From: Populus alba
Lineage: Eukaryota > Streptophyta > Magnoliopsida > Malpighiales > Salicaceae
Length of the DNA: 64,000 nucleotides
NCBI RefSeq assembly: GCF_005239225.2
Contig: NC_133302.1
Span: 3,224,001 to 3,288,000 of the forward strand
Direction of reading: 5' to 3'
Part shown: piece by piece, positions 35,502 through 49,215 of the stretch
How positions within the stretch are numbered: position 1 is the first letter of the stretch
Layout: each line of letters opens with the position of its first letter
Notes under the pieces: generated by a model
Told to the model about the DNA's origin: nothing
Database searches by the model: none
Seen by the model: only the letters and a program-made list of their open reading frames with translations
Position numbers and translations under genes: made by a program

Positions 35502-36242
35502 TGATTGTTGTTGTACATATTTTTACTTGTGAATTATTTTGAGATTCTAGATCTCAATAGCAGCTCTCTCTATGCCATGCATTGTGGGTGCCCAATCCCT
35601 AGACAAATAGGCCAAGCACTATGTAATATGTATGCGTAGTTTAAGGAGCGCACCTCCAGCCTGGTGCTCGAGGCTTGCTGACTGCAGCCTCACATATACC
35701 TCCATCATCATACATAATTGTGCATAATAGGACAATTCTCAGCAAACAGTATTCAACATTATAATGAAATACTGATTTGTTTTACTTACAATTATTAATA
35801 ATAATAATCACACCTTTTATTTATTCATAACCATCATCATTCAATTTTTATATTCGTACGACGTTTCAAGACCATCAATCACACGCTACTCCTACAAAAG
35901 TAATAGTTTACCTTCCGATTAGTTAATTACTGTTTGTTTTTTTTAATACTTTTTAAAAAAATAATTTTTTTTATTTTTTTATTTTAAATTAATTTTTTTA
36001 GTTGTTTTTAAATCATTTTAATATAATGTCAAAAATAAATTTTTAAAAATAAATTTTTTTATTTTAATATATTTTTAAACGAAAAACACTTTGAAAATCA
36101 ATCATGACCACACTTTCAAACACCCTTTTAGACTTATCAGAGCATTATCATGGAAAAGTTTTTAAAAATTTATTTTTTTATTTAATTATATAATAATAAA
36201 AAAATATTTAAAAAATTATTCAATTTCAAATTTTTAGTTTTT
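35502..36242. mobile_element. Gene-free stretch with a third TGTTTG MITE
   Basis: A MITE copy of the TGTTTG family lies at 35,931-36,122 (tgtttgtttttttta start, cacactttcaaaca end). The rest is AT-rich, with taa repeats. No gene. Confidence 0.5.
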
Positions 36243-36346
36243 TAAACACTTTGGAATGGCTCCCAAGTCCCACCCACTTGGATTCATCGTTCAGCGCTCT
36301 CCCCACATTAGCATCTCCTAGTCATCCCTTAGTAGAATATGTATCA
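36243..36346 (+). pseudogene. Duplicated TPS-b exon 1, first half
   Basis: cactttggaatggctccca and the following 80 bases copy the start of TPS-b exon 1 (37,577 onward) with a 6-bp insertion and some substitutions. The first methionine codon is preserved. The copy stops where a MITE is inserted. Confidence 0.8.
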
Positions 36347-37057
36347 GAATCTTCAATGCAAAAAACCAAATTAAAAAGCTAAATTGATAAAATAACTTTT
36401 TGAATAGTATAAATATAGCTTTTTTTGATTATATGCATTTCAATGCTAAAAAGCTATTTAAAAAAAGCCATTTATATTTTAATATATTTCATGTTAAATT
36501 TATTTTTATATAATTATGTAACTAATTTAGATATTTTATATATAATATAATTATGATGTTATTAATTATATAATTAATATGAGTAATTTATAAAAATAAT
36601 ATAAAATTTAATGAAATAATATGAAAGTTAAAAGATATAATTTAAAATTAAACTTAAAATTTATTTATATGAATATTTTTAATTTTCAGTTTTATATGTA
36701 ACTGTTAAAATTTTAATTTTTTAAAAGTAAATTTAAATTCAAACTTTGAAAAAACCATTAATATTTTAAATTTTGAATGCTTTGAAAAAATTTAAAACAA
36801 GAACAAGTTTATTTCCTTGCTTTAAAAAAAATATATATATATTGTTGACCAATGGCTATAAAAATAGCCATTGGTAAAGTTACTTTTTTTTTTGGCTATT
36901 TCTACAGTAACATGTAGAAATAGCTTCTCTCAACTTAAAGAGCCATTTTGGCTTTTCAATTGGCTGCTGGGTTGGAATGCTTAATTAGAGAAACAAAAGC
37001 TAAAAAAATACTATTTTAATTTTGCCTTCTCATTTGCCTCTCCGGTTGGAGATGCCC
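36347..37057. mobile_element. MITE inserted in the duplicated TPS exon
   Basis: 711 bp lies between the two halves of the exon-1 copy, flanked by tca on both sides (36,344-36,346 and 37,058-37,060). The right end, in reverse complement, reads gggcatctccaaccgg; the left end, gaatcttcaatgc, is a degraded match. A 3-bp target duplication and GRCATCTCCAA-type ends suggest a PIF/Harbinger (Tourist-like) MITE. Internally AT-rich with a hairpin-like gctatttctaca motif. Confidence 0.65.
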
Positions 37058-37092
37058 TCAAGCAAGAATTCTAAAGGTCGATGCATGGTTGG
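37058..37092 (+). pseudogene. Duplicated TPS-b exon 1, second half
   Basis: tcaagcaagaattct followed by aaaggtcgatgcatggttg matches exon 1 of the TPS gene 600 bp downstream, except that 15 bases are missing in the middle. It continues directly from the half at 36,243-36,346 once the MITE is removed. Confidence 0.75.
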
Positions 37093-37501
37093 TGACTTGG
37101 TGGCGGAGGTTGGTGGTGGGGGCTCTAGTGTACCGTTTATACCGTAGTTAATAATTAATTATTATTTTTAGAGATTAATATCATTTTATAAACAAGCTCA
37201 AAATATTATATATTTAAATAAAAATAAAAATAATACATATAAGAGTAATTTTTCTCTTGAAAGTATGTTTTAAGAGTAATGTTTATTATTTTTAATCATA
37301 AATAATTTAGAACCTGATTTAGGATTAATATCTAATTTAAAATTTTTAGTTCCCTTAAATTATTATTACATAACAACTCCAATAAAATCTTAAATTTTAG
37401 GAACAGTGTGACGACCTAGTCTACGGACAATAATAAGAAACACATGCCATCATTTTATAAAAAAAATTATAAAAAAGGTGTAAATGTAGTGTATATACAA
37501 A

Positions 37502-37526
37502 CACGTGTGAATGTTGTATAAATATA
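37502..37526 (+). promoter_or_regulatory. Candidate TPS-b promoter: G-box and TATA box
   Basis: cacgtg (37,502-37,507) sits 10 bases before tataaatata (37,517-37,526), about 60 bases upstream of the start codon. The position fits a core promoter with a short 5' leader. G-boxes bind bHLH and bZIP factors, and MYC-type bHLH factors commonly control terpene synthases, so jasmonate or light control is possible but inferred only. Confidence 0.55.
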
Positions 37527-37585
37527 AAGAGGTAGCTGGAATTTTCATCCTCAACTAAAACTTTTCTAGTCCAAAACACTTTGGA

Positions 37586-40763
<3,178 letters not shown>

Positions 40764-41657
40764 TTTCATAAAAAAAAAGGGACTAATTAATTTGATATAA
40801 TTGCTCATGGGAGCGATTTGTATCAAATTAGAAAGGAAGAGTGTCCCTTGGTGTGTCAAATAATTATTAGATTCCAGATGCTATATGTAATAAAACTTGA
40901 CTTCTAGAATAAATAATTGTAATTCCAACGTTGTTATTTTCCTTCGTTAAAATAAAATTTCAATTATCAAATAATTAATTTTCGATCATTTTATTTTATT
41001 ATTTATGATTGACTAATTTTTATAGCTCAAATAAATTAGCATCACCTATTTTGTACCTGTCTCTCTCTTATACGAGAAATTGTAAGATGGATTAAGACTA
41101 TCAATTCATCTATATTAACTAAATCGATAATTAAATCTACCATTTCCATGTGTTATTTGTTGTAGCATAACTTATGAATGATTTGAAGCACTAAGTATAT
41201 ATAATAATTTATCCTCTTAAAAATACATATAAACTATCCTATGTATAACCATGAACATATTTAAATTTTAAATATTAGCCCTTTAATTAGCTGTAATTTT
41301 CAAAAAAATATTTTCTTTTTACTTTGAGTAGAAAATATTTTCCAAAGAATTACAAAACAAATTAAAATATCTTATTATTTATTAATTATATTAAATTTGG
41401 TCATTAATCTTTTGATTGTTGTATATTTTGTTTTGAATTTTTTTTTTCTATTTATCCCTTAGAATTTGATTTAATTTAATTTTCATATCAACTTTGATAC
41501 TCATTATTTTAATTGTTATTTATTTTTATCTATCCTTTTCTCAATTGAAATTTTTTATTTATCAGATTTGATTTCTATTTTTTTATTCTTATTTATTTTA
41601 CTTGAAATAATTTATGAAATTGATTTTTTTTTCAATTTCATCCACTTTTAATTTTTT
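40764..41657. other. Gene-free 3' flank of TPS-b
   Basis: Possible poly(A) signals aataaa lie near 40,888 and 40,909, about 130 bases after the stop codon. The rest is AT-rich with no coding signal. Confidence 0.5.
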
Positions 41658-42482
41658 TGTTTATAAGATTTGGTCTCTATTTTTTTTCTATTTTTTATTT
41701 GAAGTAATTTATGAAATTATATATTTTTTTTCAATTTCATCATCCTTTAATTTTTTTATCAGCCAAATTTTTGCTCATTATTCTTTTAATAAGTTATTTT
41801 TCATGACATAGTTAAATACGAGAATATATCTTATAATTTATTTTTTCATAATACTATTAAACATCAAAAAATAATTCACTTTCTAGAAATTTATTTTATA
41901 TATAATTTTTAAATTTTTTTTTTTCTAACAAACAATCATCTCGTAATACTCTAAGCAATTTCTTTGTAAAAAAAAAAATATATATTTCCTAGGGGTTTTT
42001 GGGCGGGCTTTACTTGTATCCAAGTAATGTGCAAGTTGGACGCCATGAGGGAAGCTAGCATAAACTCCAAATCGCAAGTCTATGATGAAAAATTGTTAAA
42101 ACTCCAACTGATAATAATCTTAATACTGTAAAGTCTTAATAATATTAGAATTCTTACGAATTTTAAATTTTATAAATTTAAATCCTAATCGATATTGGAA
42201 TTCAACAATCCTAACATAATGATAACAAATATGGGTGACTTTAACTGTTATTTTGAAATGTTCTCATGACTGTTATTTTGTTACTGTGATGTCCGGATGT
42301 GACAAAGTATAATATGCCATACAGTATATATGAAGTACTGATTTGAAGTGTGAAGTGGTTTCGTGAAAAATGTTGATATGGAAAATTAAATGGAGGTGGC
42401 TTCCTTATTTGAAGTGTATATCTTTGAGGAGAAAAATAAAAGCCACTAGCTATACAGTGTTCTAAAGCATTTGATAATAATC

Positions 42483-42770
42483 TATAAAGAAACTATCTCA
42501 ATTCAATAACTTAAGATATTAGGTAACGTCTTAATATATAATTTATATTATTTTCTAATATCTCCCTAAAACGAAAGCCTTTTAAACTTAAAATTTATAT
42601 AGGCTTACACTACCATGTGCTTGATTTTTATTAAATAAATAAGGATAATGAGATTCGAACTCATGATCGTTTGGTTATCAAAACTTTGATACTATATTAA
42701 ATAATCTTCTCAACACAATAATTTAAACTTTTAAATAAGATTCAATATATGATTTATGTTATTTTCTATA
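42483..42770 (-). mobile_element. TRIM retrotransposon, complete, with target duplication
   Basis: 288 bp with two degraded LTRs of about 80 bp. Between them on the minus strand is tagtatcaaag, a decayed tRNA-Met primer site, followed by the conserved gagttcgaatctcatt. ataatc flanks both sides (42,477-42,482 and 42,771-42,776). Copy 2 of the surrounding duplication lacks it (aataatcttgactaaaatt), so the empty site is visible. Confidence 0.8.
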
Positions 42771-43402
42771 ATAATCTTGTCTAAAATTGACAAATGCTAA
42801 CCACATGTTAAATTAGACTACGTACCAATCACTCAAATGTCATTTTGCAATTTTACTTTAGGGATAACTTTCTCGTACACAAGTTCCCAACTTAAATTGG
42901 GTCCCAGGGAATTCCTTTTTCTCAATTAGGTATCTATTGTATTGGAAATTCTTAATCTCATGATCATCCGTCTATCGAAATTCATAATATTCTCTCTCTT
43001 TTTTATTAAAATTAAAATTTCTTATTGATTGGATCAACTCTTGATTTTTTGGCTCAATAATAACTCAACCATCTTTCTTACGTATCCCTTCCCTACAAGT
43101 AAAAACCTTTTTTCAACTTAAAATTTTCAAATGTGTCACCTTAAGCTTTGAATTGTCACTTTAAAATTCTCAAATGTATACCTCAAATGTCAAATTGATT
43201 GAATTCATATGATTGAAAGAGATAAATTTTAATTCATCTTGTTTTTTATAATATTTTCATAACTTCTTATTCCTTCAAAGATCTCTTAGAAAATAGGAAG
43301 ATGAGTATTTTGAGAAAAACTAGTTTTAATATAAATTTATTCTTTTTAGCATAGTAAATAATAGGAATTGGCCTTTAATTTACTTTATACCATTTTAAAG
43401 AT

Positions 43403-43481
43403 TGAATTTCATTTTAATATAAATTATATCCTGAAACCTCACATAACAATTTAATTTATTGGGTTGAGATGATTATTTTCA
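43403..43481 (+). mobile_element. Single TRIM LTR at the duplication joint
   Basis: 79 bases (tgaatttcattttaatata start, ttttca end) match the left LTR of the TRIM at 44,770. Copy 2 of the unit begins immediately after it. Confidence 0.65.
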
Positions 43482-43486
43482 CTAGT

Positions 43487-44769
43487 TTTATTTATAAGAT
43501 TTAATCTTTATTTTCTTTTGCTATTTTTAATTTGAAATAATTTATAAAATTAGATTTTTTTTTTCAATTTCATTATCCTTCTATTTTTTTATCAGTCAAA
43601 GTTTTACTTGCCATTCTTTTAATAAACTTAAAAATAAATATTAGTAAGTTATTTTTCATGATATTGCCAAATACTAGAAAATATTTTACAATTTATTTTT
43701 TTATTATATTACTAAACATCAGAAAAATAATTTATTTTCTATAAATTCACTTTATATATAAATCATTTTTCAAAAATAAAAAATATTTTCTAACAAACAA
43801 TCATCTCGTAATACTCAAAGCACTTTCTTTGTAAGAAACATATATTTCGTAGGGGTTTTGGGCGGGCTTTACTTGTATCCAAGGTAATGTGCAAGGTGGA
43901 CGCCTTGAGTGAAGCTAGCCTAAACTCCAAATCGCAAGTCTATGATGAAAACTCCTACTGATAATAATCTTAATACTGTAAAGTCTTAATAATATTAGAA
44001 TTTTACGAATTTGAAATTTTATAAATTTAAATCCTAATTTATATTGAAATTCAATAGGTTTCGTGAAAAATGTTGATATGGAAAATTAAATGGAGTGTAT
44101 ATCTCTAAGGAGAAAAATACAAGTCACTAGCTATACAGTGTTCTAAAGCATTTGGTAATAATCTTGACTAAAATTGACAAATGTTAAATTAGACTACGTA
44201 CCAATCACTCAAATGTCATTTTGCAATTTTACTTTAGGGATAACTTCTCGTACATAAGTTCCCAACTTAAATTGGGTCCCAGGGAATTCCTTTTTCTCAA
44301 TTAAAATATTTTCTCTCTCTTTTGTTAAAATTACAATTATTGAAGGAAAAAAACTAAAACTGACAATTAATTATTGATTGGATCAACTCTTGATTTTTTG
44401 GCTCAATAATAACTCAACCATCTTTCTTACGTGTCCCTTCCCTGCAAGTAAAAACCTTTTTTTCAACTTAAAATTTGTCACTTTCAATTTTCAAATTTGT
44501 CACCAACCTTTGAAATGTCACTTTAAAATTTTCAAATGTACACCTCAAATTGATAAATAAATTGAATTCGTATGATTCAAAGAGATCAATTTTAATTTAT
44601 CTTGTTTTTTATATTATTTTCATAAGTTTTATCTTATTCCTTCAAAGATTTCTAAGAAAATAGGAAGATGAGTATTTGAGAAAAACTAGTTTTAATATAA
44701 ATTTATTCTTTTTAGCATAGTACATAACAAGAATTGGCTTTTAATTTACTTTATATCATTTTAAAAGAT
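43487..44769. repeat. Diverged tandem duplication, copy 2
   Basis: Copy of 41,658-43,402 without the TRIM at 42,483 and with a deletion of about 150 bp. Open frames here are short and not conserved in copy 1, so none is called. Confidence 0.8.
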
Positions 44770-45062
44770 TGAATTTCATTTTAATATAAATTAAATCCTG
44801 AAACCTCGTATAACAGCTTAAGCTATTGAGTTAAGATGGTTCGTTAACATGATATTAGAACCTTGATGACCAGACGGTCACGAGTTCGAATCTCATCATC
44901 CATATTTATTTGATAAAAATTAAGCATAAGATAATGTGAGTCTGTGTAAGTTTCAAGCTCAAATGACTTTCACTTGAAAGAGTGTATTAGAGAATAATAT
45001 AAATCATATACTAGAACCTTACATAACACCTTAAACTATTAGGTTGAGATAGTTCTTTGACA
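44770..45062 (+). mobile_element. TRIM retrotransposon, complete
   Basis: Left LTR 44,770-44,849 and right LTR 44,983-45,062, both 80 bases and clearly alike (ataacagcttaagctattg versus ataacaccttaaactatta). tgatattagaacc (44,850-44,862) follows the left LTR as a mutated initiator-Met primer site. The phrase cacgagttcgaatctcatc is conserved with the minus copy at 42.5 kb. No coding capacity; mobilised in trans when active. Confidence 0.75.
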
Positions 45063-45175
45063 CATTTAAAATTTCATTTTTAAACTCAAAATGATTTTAA
45101 ATTTATTGAATTCAAAGAAAAATACTCAGCAGGGAAGTATCAATGATTACCCTTTCACTTTCATGATTTTAAATT
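45063..45175. other. Short spacer
   Basis: AT-rich, nothing recognised. Confidence 0.4.
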
Positions 45176-45828
45176 TATTTCATGCATGTCACTTACATTC
45201 AAATACATATATATATACATTACACTAATGAAGCCTCTAATTCAAATCAATCAATCCCAATGACGAAAACAAAACTTGATCGATTTCTAAGTCTATGATT
45301 CATACCCCCACCTATTTATAAACATGTGGTTTACATTCTATCTTTTCGAAAATCATATTCAAGATTATTGCTAAACACTGTATAAGGTTCAATATTCTTA
45401 TTTATAATTCCACTCAATCAAAAGTTTTGATCATGGCCATCTATAAGCTAACTTTTCTTAACAGGGTTCCACATTTTACATGCATTTGGATTGTGACTGC
45501 TTTTTTTTCCTGATAAATTACTTTTCAAACAGGGAAGCCACGTACCGTGAAGGGGACAACATTTGAGAGGAGGAGAGAACAATTAGACAAAATCTGCCGA
45601 ATTACTTCTAGGCCGATCTCAGCCCCGCTAGGGTGGGGTTAACCCACATAATTGATCCCTGTGTAATATTATATAAAAAAAACAACAACAAATCCAAAAA
45701 GTTTCCAAAAAAACTTTTGATTTTCTCTTAGAATTTTTTGGTAATTTTGATTAATATTGGTTTATATTTTTATACTGTAAAGATATAAATCCAATATTAA
45801 AATACTCGGTTATTCTTTGAAATGTTTG

Positions 45829-45873
<45 letters not shown>

Positions 45874-46574
45874 TCTTGTTTTAATATATACGACCGAGTC
45901 TTTCAAAGATACAAAAATCATATTATATTTTTATATAAAAAAAATCCAAAACAAATATGTGATAGCATGCATTTTAGGTTTTAATAACCAATTTATTAAA
46001 GTTATGAGAACTAGGTCCATATTTTTAAAATATCAAAACAAATATTTTGTTTTGTTTTAGTATCTAGGATTATAAAACTTATATGTAAGATATATTCTCG
46101 ATATTAAAAAAAATAGTTTTTTTATATATAGATATTAGAATAGTTAGGTTTTTATCCGATAAGATAAGAATTTCATATTTCATGCATATTACTTACATTC
46201 AAATACATATATATAATTCAAATATAATTCTGCCTTATCTCCTATTTCATGCATGTCACTTACATTCAAATACATATATATACATTACACTAATGAAGCC
46301 TCTAATTCAAATCAATCAATCCCAATGACGAAAACAAAAATTGATCGATTTCTAAGTCTATGATTCATACCCCCCACCTATTTATAAACATGTGGTTTAC
46401 ATTCTATCTTTTCGAAAATCAGATTCAAGGTTATTGCCAAACACTGTATAAGGTTCAATCTTATTTATAATTCTACTCAATCAATCAAAAAGTGTTGAGC
46501 CGCCTACGTTTTACATGCATTTGGATTGTGACTGCTTTTTTGCCCTTATAGATTACATTTCAAACAGGGAAGTC
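45176..46574. repeat. Direct repeat pair around an LTR remnant
   Basis: 45,176-45,541 and 46,244-46,574 are near-identical direct repeats (catgcatgtcacttacattc, ctatttataaacatgtggt, acatgcatttggattgtgac). Each carries a tatttataa TATA-like site that could once have been a promoter. Between them, about 45,640-46,150 matches the inner part of the LTR at 57,630-57,960 (ttttgattaatattgg, tagcatgcattttaggtttt). An (AT)n tract fills 45,831-45,871. No gene. Confidence 0.7.
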
Positions 46575-46618
46575 GCCTAAGTTTAAATTTTCATTTACCA
46601 CTCCATATTGATAGTCTG

Positions 46619-46661
<43 letters not shown>
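46619..46661. repeat. (TC)n microsatellite
   Basis: About 21 uninterrupted TC units followed by tatc repeats. Confidence 0.95.
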
Positions 46662-46670
<9 letters not shown>

Positions 46671-47559
46671 ACTATCTCAAATGCTCACTGTGTTTGAATC
46701 AATTCTACAAGTGGCCGATATGAAAGAGATTTCCTCACTTTTATACAGTACATTAGAAAATTCAAAATATAGAAATAATTCAAAACATTAAAAAAAAAAT
46801 CAATTATTGAAATTTTGAAAGTTAATAAGATATTGGAAAGTGAATTCCGGGAAAGTCAATTCCAAGAAAATATTTTTCGATGTTTGGTAGTGTAATGAAA
46901 AATAAGTTGAAAAACACTTTCCAGTGTTTTGTTATATTATGGAAAATGAGCTGGAAAATAATTTATTAATATTTTATTTTTCTCAAGTTTATTAAAATAA
47001 TGAGGAACAAAATCTTATAAATTAAAAAGTTGAATGAGAATGAAATTAAAAAAAAAATCTTGATATATAGCATAATTTGAGAGAAAGGGGAACAAAATGT
47101 TGAACAATTTCAATATCCAAGATCCATCATAAAACATCTCATCCATGAGAGGTGGTAAAGATATGAATTCCAAAGAAAATAACTTAAGGATATGAATAAA
47201 AGAACCCAATGTTGGTTTAGATTAATTGTTTATTTAGTTTAATTACAAGGTAAAGCATATAAATTCTAAATCATGTCTTTCATCGATGACCACATGAATT
47301 TTGCTGATGGATCTCGTCAGAGTTTAAAAAGCAAATAATTGTTCAAGCTTCTAACTTGTTAAGAAAGAGGGAGAGATACTTGGAGGAAGACAATTCTTTT
47401 AATTTATTCATCAATCTCATTAAATGCGGGGAGAAAAGATTACAAAGTATTAAAAGTAATTAAAATCTAATTCACGAATAGTCTAAAGAGAACTTGAAGT
47501 CATTTTAACTATTCATGAACTTATACATCTTTCGAAAAGGTTTATGTTCAGCAGATCAG
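46662..47559. other. Gene-free stretch
   Basis: AT-rich. Phrases such as aaaatgagctggaaaataat and tggaaaatgagc near 46,860-46,970 look like a dispersed repeat but were not matched firmly elsewhere. A minus open frame at 47,015-47,209 has no recognisable motif. Confidence 0.4.
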
Positions 47560-47569
47560 TATTGGTTTC

Positions 47570-47722
47570 CCAGCCCATTTCATCTATCAATTATCTTGCT
47601 TATACAAGGCGCAATCCAGCAAAATGTGAGCGCTTTTGTGCTGGAATGGAATAGATATGGCTTCTCAATTATAGGAAATCTCTGAGTTCCAGTTGGGTAG
47701 ATATCTTGGTGTGCCTCTCTAT
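47570..47722 (+). pseudogene. Relic of a LINE-type reverse transcriptase
   Basis: The plus strand reads CERFCAGME, and after a frame change EFQLGRYLGVPL. These match the conserved C-terminal palm/thumb region of plant L1-type RT (a cysteine-AG box followed by YLGVPL). Two in-frame stops and at least one frameshift occur. It runs directly into TPS exon-2 sequence at about 47,715. Confidence 0.55.
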
Positions 47723-47820
47723 CAAATTTTGACGACGAGATTGAAAACAGCCTTAAAGAAATTCTTGATGACCTTCCTAATCTTCTTGAGAAGCATGACT
47801 TTGATCTCTACACTGTGTCA
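47711..47820 (+). pseudogene. Inverted TPS-a exon 2 fragment
   Basis: In the plus sense this is the part of TPS-a exon 2 corresponding to FDDEIENSLKEI and LPNLLEKHDFDLYTVS, close to 53,601-53,710 in inverse orientation. It lies head to head with the fuller minus-strand copy at 48,062-48,335, about 270 bp away, forming an inverted repeat with arms of about 110 bp. Confidence 0.8.
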
Positions 47821-49215
47821 AATTTTAGCCAATTTTCAAAAGATGTTTGTGGATTATGAAAGAATATTTATTTAGTTTCACGGAAGTTTTGCTAGTCACA
47901 ATAACTTTACTGTTCTAGTCTTTTTTTTAATAATCTTAATTTGACCATATATTACTTCTTGTGAAAGAAAGATTTAGCAGAGTTTAAAGTACTGTTCAAG
48001 AAATAATTTTGGAGATGTTAATTAAGGTTTGAAAGGCTATAAAGTGGAAGTATGCGCTCACCGCAAGGTATTTTAAATCCACGCTGTATTAATACTCGAA
48101 ATAGAAGTGACAGAGTGTAGAGATCAAATTCATGTTTCTCAAGAAGATTAGGAAGGTCATCAAAAATTTCTTTGAGGCTGTTTTCAATCTCGTCGTCAAA
48201 ATTATATGACACAGCAAGCCGACATAACAGATTAATGAATTCAATATGTTCCACTGGATCCTTTTTGGATGCCATCAGCATGTCCTTCACATTTTCCTTC
48301 AAAACTTCTAATTTTCGGCTGTATGACTAGAATTCCTGCAGTGAAATATTCAGTAAGAATCAACTGTCGTGTTAATTAGATTTTAAAATGATTACTTCAT
48401 ACAAAAAAGAGAGTTAGTTATAACTTAATCTCTAGTTTATCTGAACTAATAAAATAATTATTAAAGTTTTGGAAACTATATGCTTAATCCAAAAAAAAAA
48501 AAATAACTTTACTCTATCAAAAGATGAATTCTTTGTTTAAAAGAAAAGCAATCAACGGCTAGACAAAAGTGTAACTACTTTAACATCAACTTTGACCTGA
48601 GAGGAGTGGAGACATAGGATATATATATGATTTTATCATTAAAAAAAACACAGAAGGTAATATATAATTAAAATATTTAGAAACAAATTGTGAAACATCA
48701 GATTACAATCTTAGGGCAGAATTGGATGATAGATCCCACAAATCTAATAGCTCTAATAACTTGTATATAGTTTTGAAACTTAAATTTTCTGAATACTGCT
48801 ATACATATATAGAAGAGAAGTAATTTACCGTTTGTGGGAAGGAAAATGAAGCGAAGCTACAACCCCACAAGCTTGGTGGGAAATTTGCCTCTGGACGAGA
48901 ATTGTTTTGGCGATTACTGCTTGCTGTTAAATGTGCTTGGGTTTCCATTTTTTTTTAGATGAACTAGAGGCAAGTTCTTTAATTGCTGGATGAGTATCTA
49001 AATCATCAAAGGAAGGCTATTTATAATATAATATCAAGACGTTACATAAGAAAAATGATTTTGGTATTGAAGCACAAGAAAAACGGTACATTAATGTCTT
49101 CACATGTTAAGTTATGGTTAAATTTTGTTTTCAATCATGAAATGGCTTCAAATGATTGGAGACAGTTTAGCCTCAAAATAGACTTGATTGCATAGGAGCA
49201 AGATAATCTAGGTTG
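47821..49215 (-). pseudogene. Duplicated 5' part of a TPS-a terpene synthase
   Basis: A near-copy of 53,331-54,688 containing exon 1 (48,948-48,829, METQAHLTASSNRQ...), intron 1, exon 2 (48,335-48,062) and part of intron 2. Exon 2 has a TAG stop near its start (codon after EF, where the other copy has GAG), at about 48,330. Exons 3-7 are missing; instead the copied intron joins an inverted exon-2 fragment. It cannot encode an enzyme. The copied 5' flank includes a tatttataat promoter-like site near 49,020, so transcription is possible. Confidence 0.88.

Larger units (their letters stand above)
41658..43486. repeat. Diverged tandem duplication, copy 1
   Basis: Matches 43,487 onward: shared phrases include gggcgggctttacttgtat, aatattagaatt, and cgtaccaatcactcaaatg. 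Relative to copy 2 it has an extra 288-bp TRIM at 42,483-42,770 and about 150 bp near 42,200-42,350. It ends in a single TRIM LTR (43,403-43,481). No gene. Confidence 0.8.

Noticed and set aside
44806..44910. tRNA-like B-box phrase cacgagttcgaatctcatc, suggesting a tRNA gene or SINE
   Set aside because: It sits just after a primer site between two 80-bp direct repeats, so the TRIM structure explains it better; no tRNA cloverleaf was found.
46682..47560. Possible additional TPS exons between the TPS-b gene and the TPS-a copies
   Set aside because: No DDxxD, NSE or RxR motif or other TPS exon was found on either strand.
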